Assembly (NCBI GenBank): GCA_021781995.1
Contig: JAJXVT010000008.1
Location: 1-45,013 of the forward strand
From: a bacterium
GTDB lineage: Bacteria > Chlamydiota > Chlamydiia > Chlamydiales > SM23-39
Direction of reading: 5' to 3'
DNA: 45,013 bases
The translations under genes and the position numbers were made by a program. This document shows positions 16,239 to 23,528 of the stretch, piece after piece (position 1 is the stretch's first letter; the number at the start of each line of letters is the position of its first letter). Under the pieces are notes generated by a model. The model was not told where the DNA came from. It did no database searches and was given only the letters and a program-made list of their open reading frames with translations.

Positions 16239-17150
16239 TTAGATCCCATGGGCTCCTTCCGAATTTTGATGGTATTGGCGATAACAATCTGTGAGCATTT
16301 CTCTAAAAGCTTCTGGAGGCAGCTTGAACGGATAATCCTTGCAGGATGGTGAATGACAGCAATACGATTGAGTAATTTTGAGATCGGTCCAGTCATTGCT
16401 TTTTGCAAAGCCTTCTGCAAAGCGGCGATTTTCCTGGATGTTGCTATTCTGACGAGAGTAGTTCTCCTTCAAGGCCACTTCCATCCACGCCTCCTGCTTT
16501 TTAATCCCATCGATATCGTGGAGCAGCATGGAAAGATGGGCTGTTATGCGCTCTGGCTCATAAAGACGAATCCATCTTCTCAAGGCACGTTCCGAAATCC
16601 GAAGCCCTTTGTCTTGGCAATATGCGAGAAGTCCTTCCAGCTCGCTTCTTTGTTGATCAGAAAAAGGCGTTCGGTCGACAAACTTCGTGCTAACGTTTGA
16701 CGTCTCTTTTATACATTTAGGATTTGGGATCTGCGCTTCTAGATTGTGGCCAGTTCGCTGGCCCATCTGTTGGCCTGGTTGCTGGCCGCTTTGCCGGCCA
16801 TTAACGACCTGTCGGAGCGCTCCTACCTCTAGAGAATAGACCGAATAAGTGCTGGCCCCTTTGCTGGCCACCTTCTTGATATATCCAAGGCCAATTAACT
16901 GTTTCACCCGGGTACGTGCATTTTTGAGAGCAATACCCGCAGCCAAAGCGCTTGTTTCTCAGCCGAACATAAATTCAAATGGTTTTAAGTACAGCTGCTT
17001 CCCTTCTCCTTTCAAAGGAATAAATGAGGGCTCGGAAGAGATCCGTTTCAACATCCAAACAATAAAGCGCATCATGATGGGATCATCTAGAAAATCCCAT
17101 GTTAAAAATTCGTGCGGCATAGCCAAAAATACGTAGGGAATCTTAGACAT
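16239..17150 (-). pseudogene. replication-initiation-type protein with in-frame TGA
   Basis: From ATG 17150 one frame runs 303 codons but is broken by TGA after FEFMFG (stop at 16956-16958). The frame continues without shift into ETSALAAGIALKNARTRVKQ and LIGLGYIKK, a helix-turn-helix. The first part (MSKIPYVFLAMPHEFLTWDF) and this helix-turn-helix resemble Rep/phage O-type proteins. The layout matches the gene at 24767-25639 in island 2. A CGA(Arg) to TGA change would explain the break. A Gly/Gln repeat region (GQQPGQQMGQRTG) follows. The distal part could still be translated from an internal start. Confidence 0.65.
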
Positions 17151-17305
17151 CGTTGATTCGCCGCCTAAGAATTTGTTTGAATTGAGTTCTGGATTTTACT
17201 TTGTTCCCAATCCTCCAGATCCGAATAAGACAAAATATTGATTCAAATCAAGAAATGAGAGAGGGTTATGCGGAAATCGGTGATACAGAATGAGACAGGA
17301 TGATA

Positions 17306-17356
17306 GTAAGCGGGAAATAAACCCATCTTTTCAAGATGGGTTTATTTCCCGCTTAC
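17306..17356. mobile_element. 51-bp perfect palindrome made of two IS66 ends (second copy)
   Basis: Identical to 13672-13722. A TPR-like coding remnant begins at the very next base (17357). No target duplication is visible. It lies 363 bp from the full IS66 copy. Confidence 0.85.
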
Positions 17357-17485
17357 GGACATTACGCCCAAGCTGTTCAAGATTTTGGAAAAGCGATAGA
17401 GATGGAGCCAAATAACCCGAACTCATATTTAGGAAGAGGTGTTGCTCACTTTGAGCTTGGGGCCTCTATGCCGATATTGACATAA
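17357..17485 (+). pseudogene. TPR-repeat protein fragment
   Basis: Starting at the mini-element border, the frame gives GHYAQAVQDFGKAIEMEPNN followed by PNSYLGRGVAHFELG, a canonical tetratricopeptide repeat and the start of a second one. Then it loses the pattern and stops at 17483. It has no start codon and is a relic of a longer TPR protein cut by the mini-element. Confidence 0.65.
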
Positions 17486-17525
17486 TGCGATAGCACAGAA
17501 TCAAGAAAGACTTGCTGATTGTATT

Positions 17526-17718
17526 CTACTTGTTCAGAACTTGTGAAAGAAAGCTTGAGAGCACGGTTGGATACTGAGCGTAGACTTTGGCATAAGAACG
17601 GAGAGGTTTTTTACCTAGATAATCCGAGACAAAGTATCCGCAATGGGCTTGGACTGGGTGGAGACTCTGTTGATTGCGCTTGTTAATGGCTCGTAAAATA
17701 TAAAATGTTTCAACATCA
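17526..17718 (-). pseudogene. unidentified C-terminal fragment cut by IS66
   Basis: Leftwards from the IS66 border the frame encodes about 63 residues (TFYILRAINKRNQQSLHPVQ onwards) ending at 17526. It reads in from IS66 end sequence, so the apparent upstream start is artificial. The family is not recognised. It does not look like the C-terminus of the integrase truncated on the other side of the IS, so a deletion may have accompanied insertion. Confidence 0.4.
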
Positions 17719-17743
17719 GTAAGCGGGAAATAAACCCATCTGT

Positions 17744-19282
17744 TCAAGATGGGAGAGATCTTGTAGCTCCTTGATGCAATAACCATTGATCTGGCAATAG
17801 CTCGTGCAACGTCTGTGAATTATGTCCCATGATACGTCGAAAGACATCTTCTAAATACGTTCGGGGATTTATGTTTAGAGCTCGGCAAGTTTGCACTAAA
17901 GAGAGTAAAGTGGCTGCTGCCGCACCGCTTTTTTCGTTTCCAAGGAAGAGCCAGTTTTTTCGGCCAATGGCAAGGGGGCGGATCGCCCGTTCAGCAGGAT
18001 TATTGTCTAATCGAGCCGAAGCGTATTGTGTGTAGTTTTTTAGATGAGGGATGAGGGAGCAAAAATATCCCAGTGCCGCTTTGAACTTGGATCTGGGTAA
18101 AATAATTCCGTGGGCAAGGCAATATTTCACTTTCTCGATCATCTCATCGATAATGGGAACTGCTCGGGTTTGTCTTAATTGCAGTCGTTCAGCAGGTGGA
18201 AGCGTCCAGGCGGTTTCTTCTATTGCAAAAAGTTGTTGGATCTGTTCTAAAACCCAGGTTCTGAGGGCAGGATCTCCCATTTCTGCTTCGAAAAACTTTC
18301 GTCGGATGTGCGCCCAGCAAGGAGCCCATATATTGCTCTGCTTGCGGATATAGGATTCGTACGCACCGTACTTATCAGAGTGGATAATGCCTTTATAAGC
18401 ATGCAAAATCTCCTCTGCATGGATGTGTTTGCGATCCGGATAAAACTGATAGAAGCGATACGGTGGATCGGATCCAACTCCTCCCACGAGCATCCACATA
18501 TAACCAGAACTCATTTTGGGGCTATCGAATACATCGACGGGACTTTCGTCGATATGAAGTCGATCGCCGGATAAAATTTGTTGTTTCATCGCTTGATAAA
18601 GGGGATGAAGAGCTAGACCGGCATTAACTACCCATTGAGAGAGGAGCCGTCTCCTGATCTTGATGCCGTCTCGAGCGAGATTTTCTGCGATGTGATACAA
18701 GGGTAAATGATCTACGAACTTGCGGGTGATAATTTCAGCAATCAAACTATCGTCAGCGCGGCATTTGGGAAGTATAGAATCCGGCATAGGGGCTATTGCG
18801 ATGCCTTTTTCTTCTTTTTGGGGATGCGCATATTTAGGTCGCACGATTCTTTTAAGAAAAAAGCTTCCCGGGCGATATGCGAGTTTGTGGGAGACTTCTT
18901 CGCCGATTTTTTGTAGAGCTAAGCCCGTCTCCTTACAGATTTTTTCTTCTTCGGGTAAATCGATGACGATCGTTTCGACTGGAAGATCTTCAGGGAGTTG
19001 GATGGTATCTTCACCAGTGCGGGTTGTTGTTTTTCTTTCATGCGACGCAATCGTTTGTGTTTTTGCTTGACTGGACTTTGCGCTTTCAAAACCGTCGAAT
19101 GTAAGTTGCTCGTGATTTACATCGACAAGGCGCTCTGACTTTTTGCCAAAGATTTGGCGGCGCAGCCACGCAATTTGCTCTTCAAGATAAAGAACTTTGG
19201 TACTTTCTTGCTTGAGCTGTGAGTTGAGCTGGAGTACTTGAACTTGTAAGGATTCTAACGTCTGTTCAGATGCAACTTTCAT
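17744..19282 (-). CDS. tnpC: IS66-family transposase TnpC
   Basis: The 512-residue DDE transposase of the IS66 element. It has an N-terminal coiled coil (about residues 5-45, with a leucine pattern), an IWLRRQIFGKKSER-type zinc-finger leader, and a catalytic core with RLHIDESPVDVF, IIHSDKYGAYE and LDNNPAERAIRPLAIGRKNW, which should hold the acidic triad. The C-terminus has the IS66 tail (NINPRTYLEDVFRRI). It looks intact. Mobilisation might still be prevented by the damaged tnpA. Confidence 0.95.
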   Translation of the reverse strand: MKVASEQTLESLQVQVLQLNSQLKQESTKVLYLEEQIAWLRRQIFGKKSERLVDVNHEQLTFDGFESAKSSQAKTQTIASHERKTTTRTGEDTIQLPEDLPVETIVIDLPEEEKICKETGLALQKIGEEVSHKLAYRPGSFFLKRIVRPKYAHPQKEEKGIAIAPMPDSILPKCRADDSLIAEIITRKFVDHLPLYHIAENLARDGIKIRRRLLSQWVVNAGLALHPLYQAMKQQILSGDRLHIDESPVDVFDSPKMSSGYMWMLVGGVGSDPPYRFYQFYPDRKHIHAEEILHAYKGIIHSDKYGAYESYIRKQSNIWAPCWAHIRRKFFEAEMGDPALRTWVLEQIQQLFAIEETAWTLPPAERLQLRQTRAVPIIDEMIEKVKYCLAHGIILPRSKFKAALGYFCSLIPHLKNYTQYASARLDNNPAERAIRPLAIGRKNWLFLGNEKSGAAAATLLSLVQTCRALNINPRTYLEDVFRRIMGHNSQTLHELLPDQWLLHQGATRSLPS

Positions 19283-19324
19283 AGAAACATGTTAACAAAA
19301 AACTGCTTATTTCTATAGAGAAAA

Positions 19325-19654
19325 TCACTCCTTTTTAGGAGAAAATTGCGGGCGCATTTTTACAGATTCGATCCCCTCCCACAGCATCAAAAATCCCCTC
19401 TGATCCAATGTATTATTTTGTGTATTGCGAGAAAAACATCCCTTCTCCAAACGTTTGTAAAAAATGGTAAAACCATCGCGATCCCAAGTGAGCGCTTTGA
19501 TACAAGTGCGTTGACGATTGAAAAACACAAACAATGCACCAGATAGCAATTCCCCGGGAAAAAGTTGTTCGACCAAATAACTGAGTCCTTCGAAGCTTTT
19601 ATGCATGCTAACAGGATCATTGCACAGGAAAATACGGGAAGGGATCATTAACAT
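19325..19654 (-). CDS. tnpB: IS66 accessory protein TnpB (Orf2)
   Basis: About 109 residues. MLMIPSRIFLCNDPVSMHKS, then FEGLSYLVEQLF, GALFVFFNRQRTCIKALTWD and FTIFYKRLEKGCF match the conserved IS66 Orf2 layout. The start ATG 19654 (or 19648) overlaps the tnpA stop, as is usual in IS66. A longer frame from 19705 lies inside tnpA. TnpB is needed for efficient IS66 transposition, but its exact role is unclear. Confidence 0.88.
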   Translation of the reverse strand: MLMIPSRIFLCNDPVSMHKSFEGLSYLVEQLFPGELLSGALFVFFNRQRTCIKALTWDRDGFTIFYKRLEKGCFSRNTQNNTLDQRGFLMLWEGIESVKMRPQFSPKKE

Positions 19655-19953
19655 ACATTTTCCGCCATCAATGTAAAGATTGCTTTGCGCAAATGAGCAT
19701 TGCAATCGCTGTTGATGCGAATAGAAACGCCGGTCATTTGTAGGGAAATAGCGCCTGTTTGCCTGATATGTAATTCAGTGAAGCTGCTTCGATTCAAAGA
19801 CTCGTGCGCAAATTTACTTTTCCAATAATGAAATATGTGCGGGCGAATGCCATTTTGCAGGCACCACTTTTCGATAGAAAGGCCGCTGCGCTTTTGTTGT
19901 TCAATGCGGCTTTGCCATTGGCGTTGCTATTCTTCTGATAATGAGGTCGACAT
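19648..19953 (-). pseudogene. tnpA: IS66 accessory gene tnpA with amber codon 9
   Basis: ATG 19953 opens MSTSLSEE, then TAG (19927-19929), then QRQWQSRIEQQKRSGLSIEK and a WCLQNGI helix-turn-helix typical of TnpA, ending in TAA at 19648. The frame is otherwise intact for 101 codons. Either the gene is dead, or it restarts downstream; no ATG with a good site is close to the break. Confidence 0.75.
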
Positions 19954-20027
19954 GATGCACTCCTTGTTAAAAAAAGAATCAGCATGCTTCAAGTGATTAT
20001 TCGAAAAAAGATGGGTTTATTTCCCGC

Positions 20028-20132
20028 TTACTCTTGTTTGGTGGTAAAACCTGATTTGTAAACGGGTGGAAATCCATCTTTCTTGAGGATAGCTACCTGC
20101 CACTTCTTTCCTTTCTTACGAATTGTTGCCAT
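20028..20132 (-). pseudogene. tyrosine integrase of island 1, N-terminal stub cut by IS66
   Basis: ATG 20132 begins MATIRKKGKKWQVAILKKDG, the N-terminal DNA-binding module of the same class of integrase as the intact one at 26719-27783 (SVYKRRLKKGHSWRAVVRIE). After 34 codons it runs into the IS66 end, whose GTAA provides the G of GAG and the TAA stop. The catalytic domain is missing. Its position just left of the 41-bp att copy at 20333 marks it as the integrase of island 1. Confidence 0.85.
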
Positions 20133-20228
20133 GTGCTCAAACTCCTTTCTTTTGGTTAAAAAAGTGAGCAGTGATGACGTTGTTTTGATGTTGTATATTG
20201 TAGGGTGCTGTAGATAATAGGCTTGCAA

Positions 20229-20246
20229 TGTGCCAAAAATGTGCCA
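20229..20246. promoter_or_regulatory. 11-bp-period doublet between island 1 integrase and att
   Basis: TGTGCCA occurs twice, starting 11 bp apart (TGTGCCAAAAATGTGCCA). It lies 97 bp upstream of the integrase start and 87 bp from the att copy. The spacing equals that of the doublets at 8686, 20493 and 27861. Confidence 0.6.
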
Positions 20247-20332
20247 AGGAGGCAATTTCTATGGTGAATTTTAATTTTACACTGCTTGCTTTTACTATCT
20301 AAATACCTCGTATACAACCTATTAAGAAAAGT

Positions 20333-20373
20333 GGGGCAACCTGGATTTGAACCAGAGACCGACGGGTTATGAG
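20333..20373. other. attachment site copy (att, left end of island 2, right end of island 1)
   Basis: A 41-bp copy of the tRNA 3' end (T-arm, variable loop and part of the anticodon arm) with two mismatches. The tRNA similarity breaks off after ...TTATGAG. It belongs both to island 2 as its distal att and to island 1 as the att next to its integrase. It is the scar of an earlier insertion at the same tRNA. Confidence 0.85.
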
Positions 20374-20492
20374 GGAGGGAGAACACCGATTCACCCGATA
20401 CCAACCAACCTAAATCAGCTCGAGTATAATGACTTAGGTAAGGAATGTCTATTGGTTTCTATCGGTTAATATTGGTTGGATTGGTAGGGCAC

Positions 20493-20510
20493 TGCACCGT
20501 TTTTGCACCG
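20493..20510. promoter_or_regulatory. 11-bp-period doublet at left end of island 2
   Basis: TGCACCG repeated with an 11-bp period. It matches the doublet at 27861-27878 (TGCACCA) beside the integrase, in the same orientation, so the same site is present near both island ends. A recombinase arm-type or excisionase site is likely. Confidence 0.6.
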
Positions 20511-20519
20511 CGTCTAGGA

Positions 20520-21323
20520 TTATTGAGGGGGTTCCATGCTCGCGTTTCTGCGAATAGGTGGTGCAGCTGCCATAAGACCTTCAGTTAACCATTTAATAGT
20601 TCTTTCGATTTCTATTGGTGATCTTGTCATACACCAGTCATTAGCAGATAACGTTCCGACTACTGCTACAGCATCGAGAGTGCCCCTAAAAGCTTCTATG
20701 ATTTCGCAATACTGTTCAAAGGACAGCTGGGTGATGAATCTGTCTTGATCGTATTTGTGAGCAAGAACCCTGTCTCTGAATTTCAGGATTGGGTCTCCTA
20801 TAGTTTGTAATCGGTCTGCTATTGAATGAAAATAACTATCTTTTACCTTTCCGTTGCTGTTAATGTGATCCGCCTCAGACGGGAATAGAAAGGCTCTAGA
20901 TTGGACGTATGTTTCCTGAATATGTTCGTTTGTTGTCGCTAAAATTTTTTTTGACTTTCTAAATAAATGACAGTGCGCTGTAATTTTCTTACGAAGCCTG
21001 TTAAGAAATTCAGCGAGCATCTCCGCCATTTCCAGTACATTTGTTTTTATGGCATCATCCAGAAGGCTGCATTCTAGAGACCCTTCTGCTGATAGATACT
21101 TTCTTTTCTCTTCTTCATATTTTTCTTTTATTTCTAAGAGTAAATTAATTTTAAGATCAGCATCTGCCACTCTTACAACTAAATCGTTCAGTAGATTTTC
21201 TTTGAATTCAATGCGTTCTCCAAACAAGGGGTCTTCTGAGCCCAAATGTTCGAGTATAAACCGAGCCTCTCCTTCCAAAATGAAGTAGTGGCTTGCCCCT
21301 GAAAAATGTTTTTTACTACTCAT
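20520..21323 (-). CDS. HEPN-like (AbiU2-type) protein
   Basis: About 267 residues, all helical. In its C-terminal part KFRDRVLAHKYDQD (residues 181-194) gives R183-x5-H189, the RNase motif of HEPN domains, in the context typical of AbiU2-like proteins. The N-terminal half has a charged coiled coil (about 60-80). HEPN proteins are often ribonuclease toxins in antiphage or toxin-antitoxin systems. The start is ATG 21323, overlapping the upstream RHH gene by 8 bp; a longer frame to 21440 lies inside that gene. The pair resembles a regulator/toxin operon, but no activity can be claimed. Confidence 0.65.
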   Translation of the reverse strand: MSSKKHFSGASHYFILEGEARFILEHLGSEDPLFGERIEFKENLLNDLVVRVADADLKINLLLEIKEKYEEEKRKYLSAEGSLECSLLDDAIKTNVLEMAEMLAEFLNRLRKKITAHCHLFRKSKKILATTNEHIQETYVQSRAFLFPSEADHINSNGKVKDSYFHSIADRLQTIGDPILKFRDRVLAHKYDQDRFITQLSFEQYCEIIEAFRGTLDAVAVVGTLSANDWCMTRSPIEIERTIKWLTEGLMAAAPPIRRNASMEPPQ

Positions 21324-21519
21324 CTTTGTGGTCCTGCTTTTGCCCAATCTCTTTTTCAAAAAGGAGCTTGATGCCTTCGCATAAGAGAGCTGATTTGTCC
21401 GTCTTTTTTCGCTCCCTAAGTCGTTTGATAAAGAGTTCATTTAGAAGGGTTTCTTCTTCTTCCGTCATGTAAACTGTGGTTTTAGCTTTCTTTGGCGTTT
21501 CAATGTCTTTTGTAGGCAT
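21316..21519 (-). CDS. ribbon-helix-helix-type DNA-binding protein
   Basis: A 67-residue protein. KKAKTTVYMTEEEETLLNEL (residues 10-29) supplies a short beta strand and first helix, and TDKSALLCEGIKLLFEKE the second helix of a ribbon-helix-helix fold (CopG/ParG type). It probably represses its own operon, which continues with the HEPN-like gene. The divergent promoter region 21520-21660 lies between it and the membrane/HEPN operon; a TTTGACGTTTTAACGGTTT stretch there could include operator sequence. Confidence 0.7.
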   Translation of the reverse strand: MPTKDIETPKKAKTTVYMTEEEETLLNELFIKRLRERKKTDKSALLCEGIKLLFEKEIGQKQDHKDE

Positions 21520-21660
21520 GTGCGGTCCTAAATTCTGGTTAGCTTGTTAGCGTGCCATTCCAACTCAAAAAAGTCAAACTATTATCATAATTTAATGGTT
21601 TGACGTTTTAACGGTTTATGTGGCATACTCATGCAGAATTTTTAAGGAGTTTTTTGCACG

Positions 21661-22431
21661 ATGAAGACTAAGGTCAAATCCTTACTAGGGAAGGTTAGAA
21701 AAAAACCAAGATTAGCTGCTGTGCTGCTTCTTGGAGTTGCGGTCCTGTTTTGCGCCCCAACAATGCTTCACAACAAGTTCTCTGCTGAAAGGGCAGAAAA
21801 AGAACGTGATTTTGCGTTATCTACAATAGAAGAAACGTTGAAGCTGTCAAAAGCGATAGAGGGCTTCTATGAGTCCAATGATAATCAAACTGGAATAATT
21901 CAATCTAAAGGCAGATTTTCTGAAATTTCATCCAACTTGAAAAGCCTGTCTAAGGCCAAGGCTGGCAGTCAGTTTATATCTACAGTTCGCAAGGCTAGCG
22001 ATTTCTTTAGTAGCTATTGTGACCATCACATTGACGTTCTAAACAAAACTGAGGCGATAAAGCTGGATTTGTCAATCAACGATCATGTTGACACAGAGAA
22101 AGTTGAGCGTTTACTCAGTGATAAATCAAAATATGGCACGCAAGCAAATCAGGTGCAAAATGAAGTTTTGCGATCCATTCCTAAAGCCTTTGCTGAGTGG
22201 GAACAGGTACTTTCCCCTGAGGATTGTCACATGGTTTTTGGGTACATCGACGACAACTTTGCAGCTGAAAAAAAGAAGATGTCTGATCAAAAGGAAAAAA
22301 AAGGTGGACCTGAGCTTCAGCTTCATGAATGGATGGTGATCCAAATAAATGAACAGGTTTTTGATCGATGGATGGCAAAAGAAATTGGAGACATTGTTGA
22401 CAGAGTAGCTGCCAAAGACAAGGGGAATTAA
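21661..22431 (+). CDS. membrane-anchored hypothetical protein
   Basis: A 256-residue protein with a basic N-terminus, one membrane segment (about residues 17-34, LAAVLLLGVAVLFCAPTML) and a large helical, charged domain that should face the periplasm. No family is recognised. ATG 21661 is preceded by AAGGAG 11 bases upstream. It is the first gene of a tightly packed five-gene operon: its TAA stop overlaps the next ATG (TAATG). The operon ends with a HEPN-like protein. Confidence 0.7.
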   Translation: MKTKVKSLLGKVRKKPRLAAVLLLGVAVLFCAPTMLHNKFSAERAEKERDFALSTIEETLKLSKAIEGFYESNDNQTGIIQSKGRFSEISSNLKSLSKAKAGSQFISTVRKASDFFSSYCDHHIDVLNKTEAIKLDLSINDHVDTEKVERLLSDKSKYGTQANQVQNEVLRSIPKAFAEWEQVLSPEDCHMVFGYIDDNFAAEKKKMSDQKEKKGGPELQLHEWMVIQINEQVFDRWMAKEIGDIVDRVAAKDKGN

Positions 22432-22703
22432 TGGTTATGAAACGGGTATTAAAAGTTCTAAGAACAGTTCTTGTTTGCGCGGTTGTCCTTCTTTTCACAA
22501 CGTGTTGGGTTGCATCAGTATTTGTAGAGTTGCCCCAAAAGCAAAACTACAATTTAGATGGGTCCGATATCGCATGGCTGGTGTTTGTTGTATTGGCGGC
22601 AATTTACACCTTTTGGCGTATTTTGAAGTTTGTCGTTTATCAGATGTCCTTCACAGTAACAAAAGCCATCTGTGAAGCAAAAAAGAACAAGATTGAGGAG
22701 TAG
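22431..22703 (+). CDS. small membrane protein, operon gene 2
   Basis: A 90-residue protein with two hydrophobic segments (about residues 10-30 and 42-62) and a basic C-terminal tail. The start is ATG 22431 overlapping the previous stop; ATG 22437 is also possible. The family is not recognised. The next gene follows after 5 bp. Confidence 0.65.
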   Translation: MVMKRVLKVLRTVLVCAVVLLFTTCWVASVFVELPQKQNYNLDGSDIAWLVFVVLAAIYTFWRILKFVVYQMSFTVTKAICEAKKNKIEE

Positions 22704-22708
22704 GTCGA

Positions 22709-23005
22709 ATGTTACCTGAGATTAATTGGAACCTGGCCTGGACCATTGCATGCGGGATCACAATAGGTATCGGCCTAGTGAGTCTTCTTACCGTATTGGG
22801 TAGGATGTGGCAAGACAACTGGAAGGTAACCATTTTAGTCGTTGGTTGCTTCACGCTCTTCCCCGCCACAATAGCTGGAGCTTTTCTGGGGTATTTTGGC
22901 TGGATTTGGCTCATTCCTGGTTTTATTGCTGGGTGTGCTTGTTATTTCATAGCCACAAATATCCTCGTTAAAGAGGAAGAAGGGGGAGATTCTGAGGTTT
23001 ACTAA
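22709..23005 (+). CDS. small membrane protein, operon gene 3
   Basis: A 98-residue protein with three hydrophobic segments (about residues 8-28, 36-60 and 64-86) and an acidic tail (KEEEGGDSEVY). The start is ATG 22709. The coding frame of the next gene overlaps its 3' end in another frame. The family is not recognised. Confidence 0.65.
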   Translation: MLPEINWNLAWTIACGITIGIGLVSLLTVLGRMWQDNWKVTILVVGCFTLFPATIAGAFLGYFGWIWLIPGFIAGCACYFIATNILVKEEEGGDSEVY

Positions 23006-23123
23006 AAAATATGAACAGTTAAGGGAAGCTTTATCCGATTACGAAGAAGAAAAAACCCTTGAAAGATGGCATGAAGAGGTTCTTCTGCAAATCTTAAAAT
23101 CAGAGCCTAGTCTTTGTTTTTCA

Positions 23124-23528
23124 TTGAAAGACGAACTGACCAAGAAGGAAAAAAGGCTGTTTATTCGGATGCTTAAGGATTTTGGTGGAATAGATGATCT
23201 ATCTGATATTCCTTTGGGAAAAGCCATGGAATTAGGATATGGCAGCCGCGTTCAAATATTCATTAAAATACTCACTCCAAGATGGAAAAGATGGCTTAGT
23301 GGATCGATAGGTTTTTGTGTGTCATGTCTAATAGTCGGCCTGATTACAAAATGGTTATTACACAGTTTTTCTGCTGGAGTTTTCACAGTTTTGGTTTCCA
23401 AGGTTTTGTATGAGATAATAAGATATATCCCAGTCACATATTTCCAGAATGAATTGATCATTAGACGTTTTAATTCATCCAAAAGAAAAAAGACTGCAAG
23501 CAAAAAAGAAACGGAACAGTATGAGTAA
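23124..23528 (+). CDS. membrane protein, operon gene 4 (start uncertain)
   Basis: From TTG 23124 it has 134 residues with two hydrophobic segments (about 55-75 and 80-98) and a Lys-rich tail. Protein-like coding continues upstream in the same frame to 22953, overlapping gene 3 (FTKKYEQLREALSDYEEEKT is encoded there), yet no ATG, GTG or TTG is present in that stretch. Only CTG 22992 and ATT 22989 follow GGGGGAG. So the true start may be non-canonical, or the protein may be made by frameshifting from gene 3. The N-terminal extension is a charged helix. Confidence 0.6.
   Translation: MKDELTKKEKRLFIRMLKDFGGIDDLSDIPLGKAMELGYGSRVQIFIKILTPRWKRWLSGSIGFCVSCLIVGLITKWLLHSFSAGVFTVLVSKVLYEIIRYIPVTYFQNELIIRRFNSSKRKKTASKKETEQYE

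Larger units (their letters stand above)
17719..20031 (-). mobile_element. IS66-family insertion sequence (2313 bp)
   Basis: Inverted terminal repeats GTAAGCGGGAAATAAACCCA plus TCT are found at 17719 and, reversed, at 20031, with the GTAA tip typical of IS66. Inside, on the minus strand, are tnpA, tnpB and tnpC in the usual order. The flanking octamers (CAACATCA and TCTTGTTT) do not match, so the expected 8-bp target duplication is absent and a flanking deletion is likely. The tnpA copy carries a stop at codon 9. The IS interrupts an integrase gene at its right end. Confidence 0.9.

Noticed and set aside
11205-17356. CRISPR-like array from the recurring 51-bp palindromes
   Set aside because: Copies are thousands of bases apart, with genes between them, and equal the IS66 termini; there are no spacers or cas genes.
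19654-19705. N-terminal extension of TnpB to 19705
   Set aside because: The extra residues are encoded within tnpA and do not fit the TnpB family start.
20160-20404. Minus-strand frame over the tRNA fragment
   Set aside because: It runs through att and tRNA sequence and has no protein-like character.
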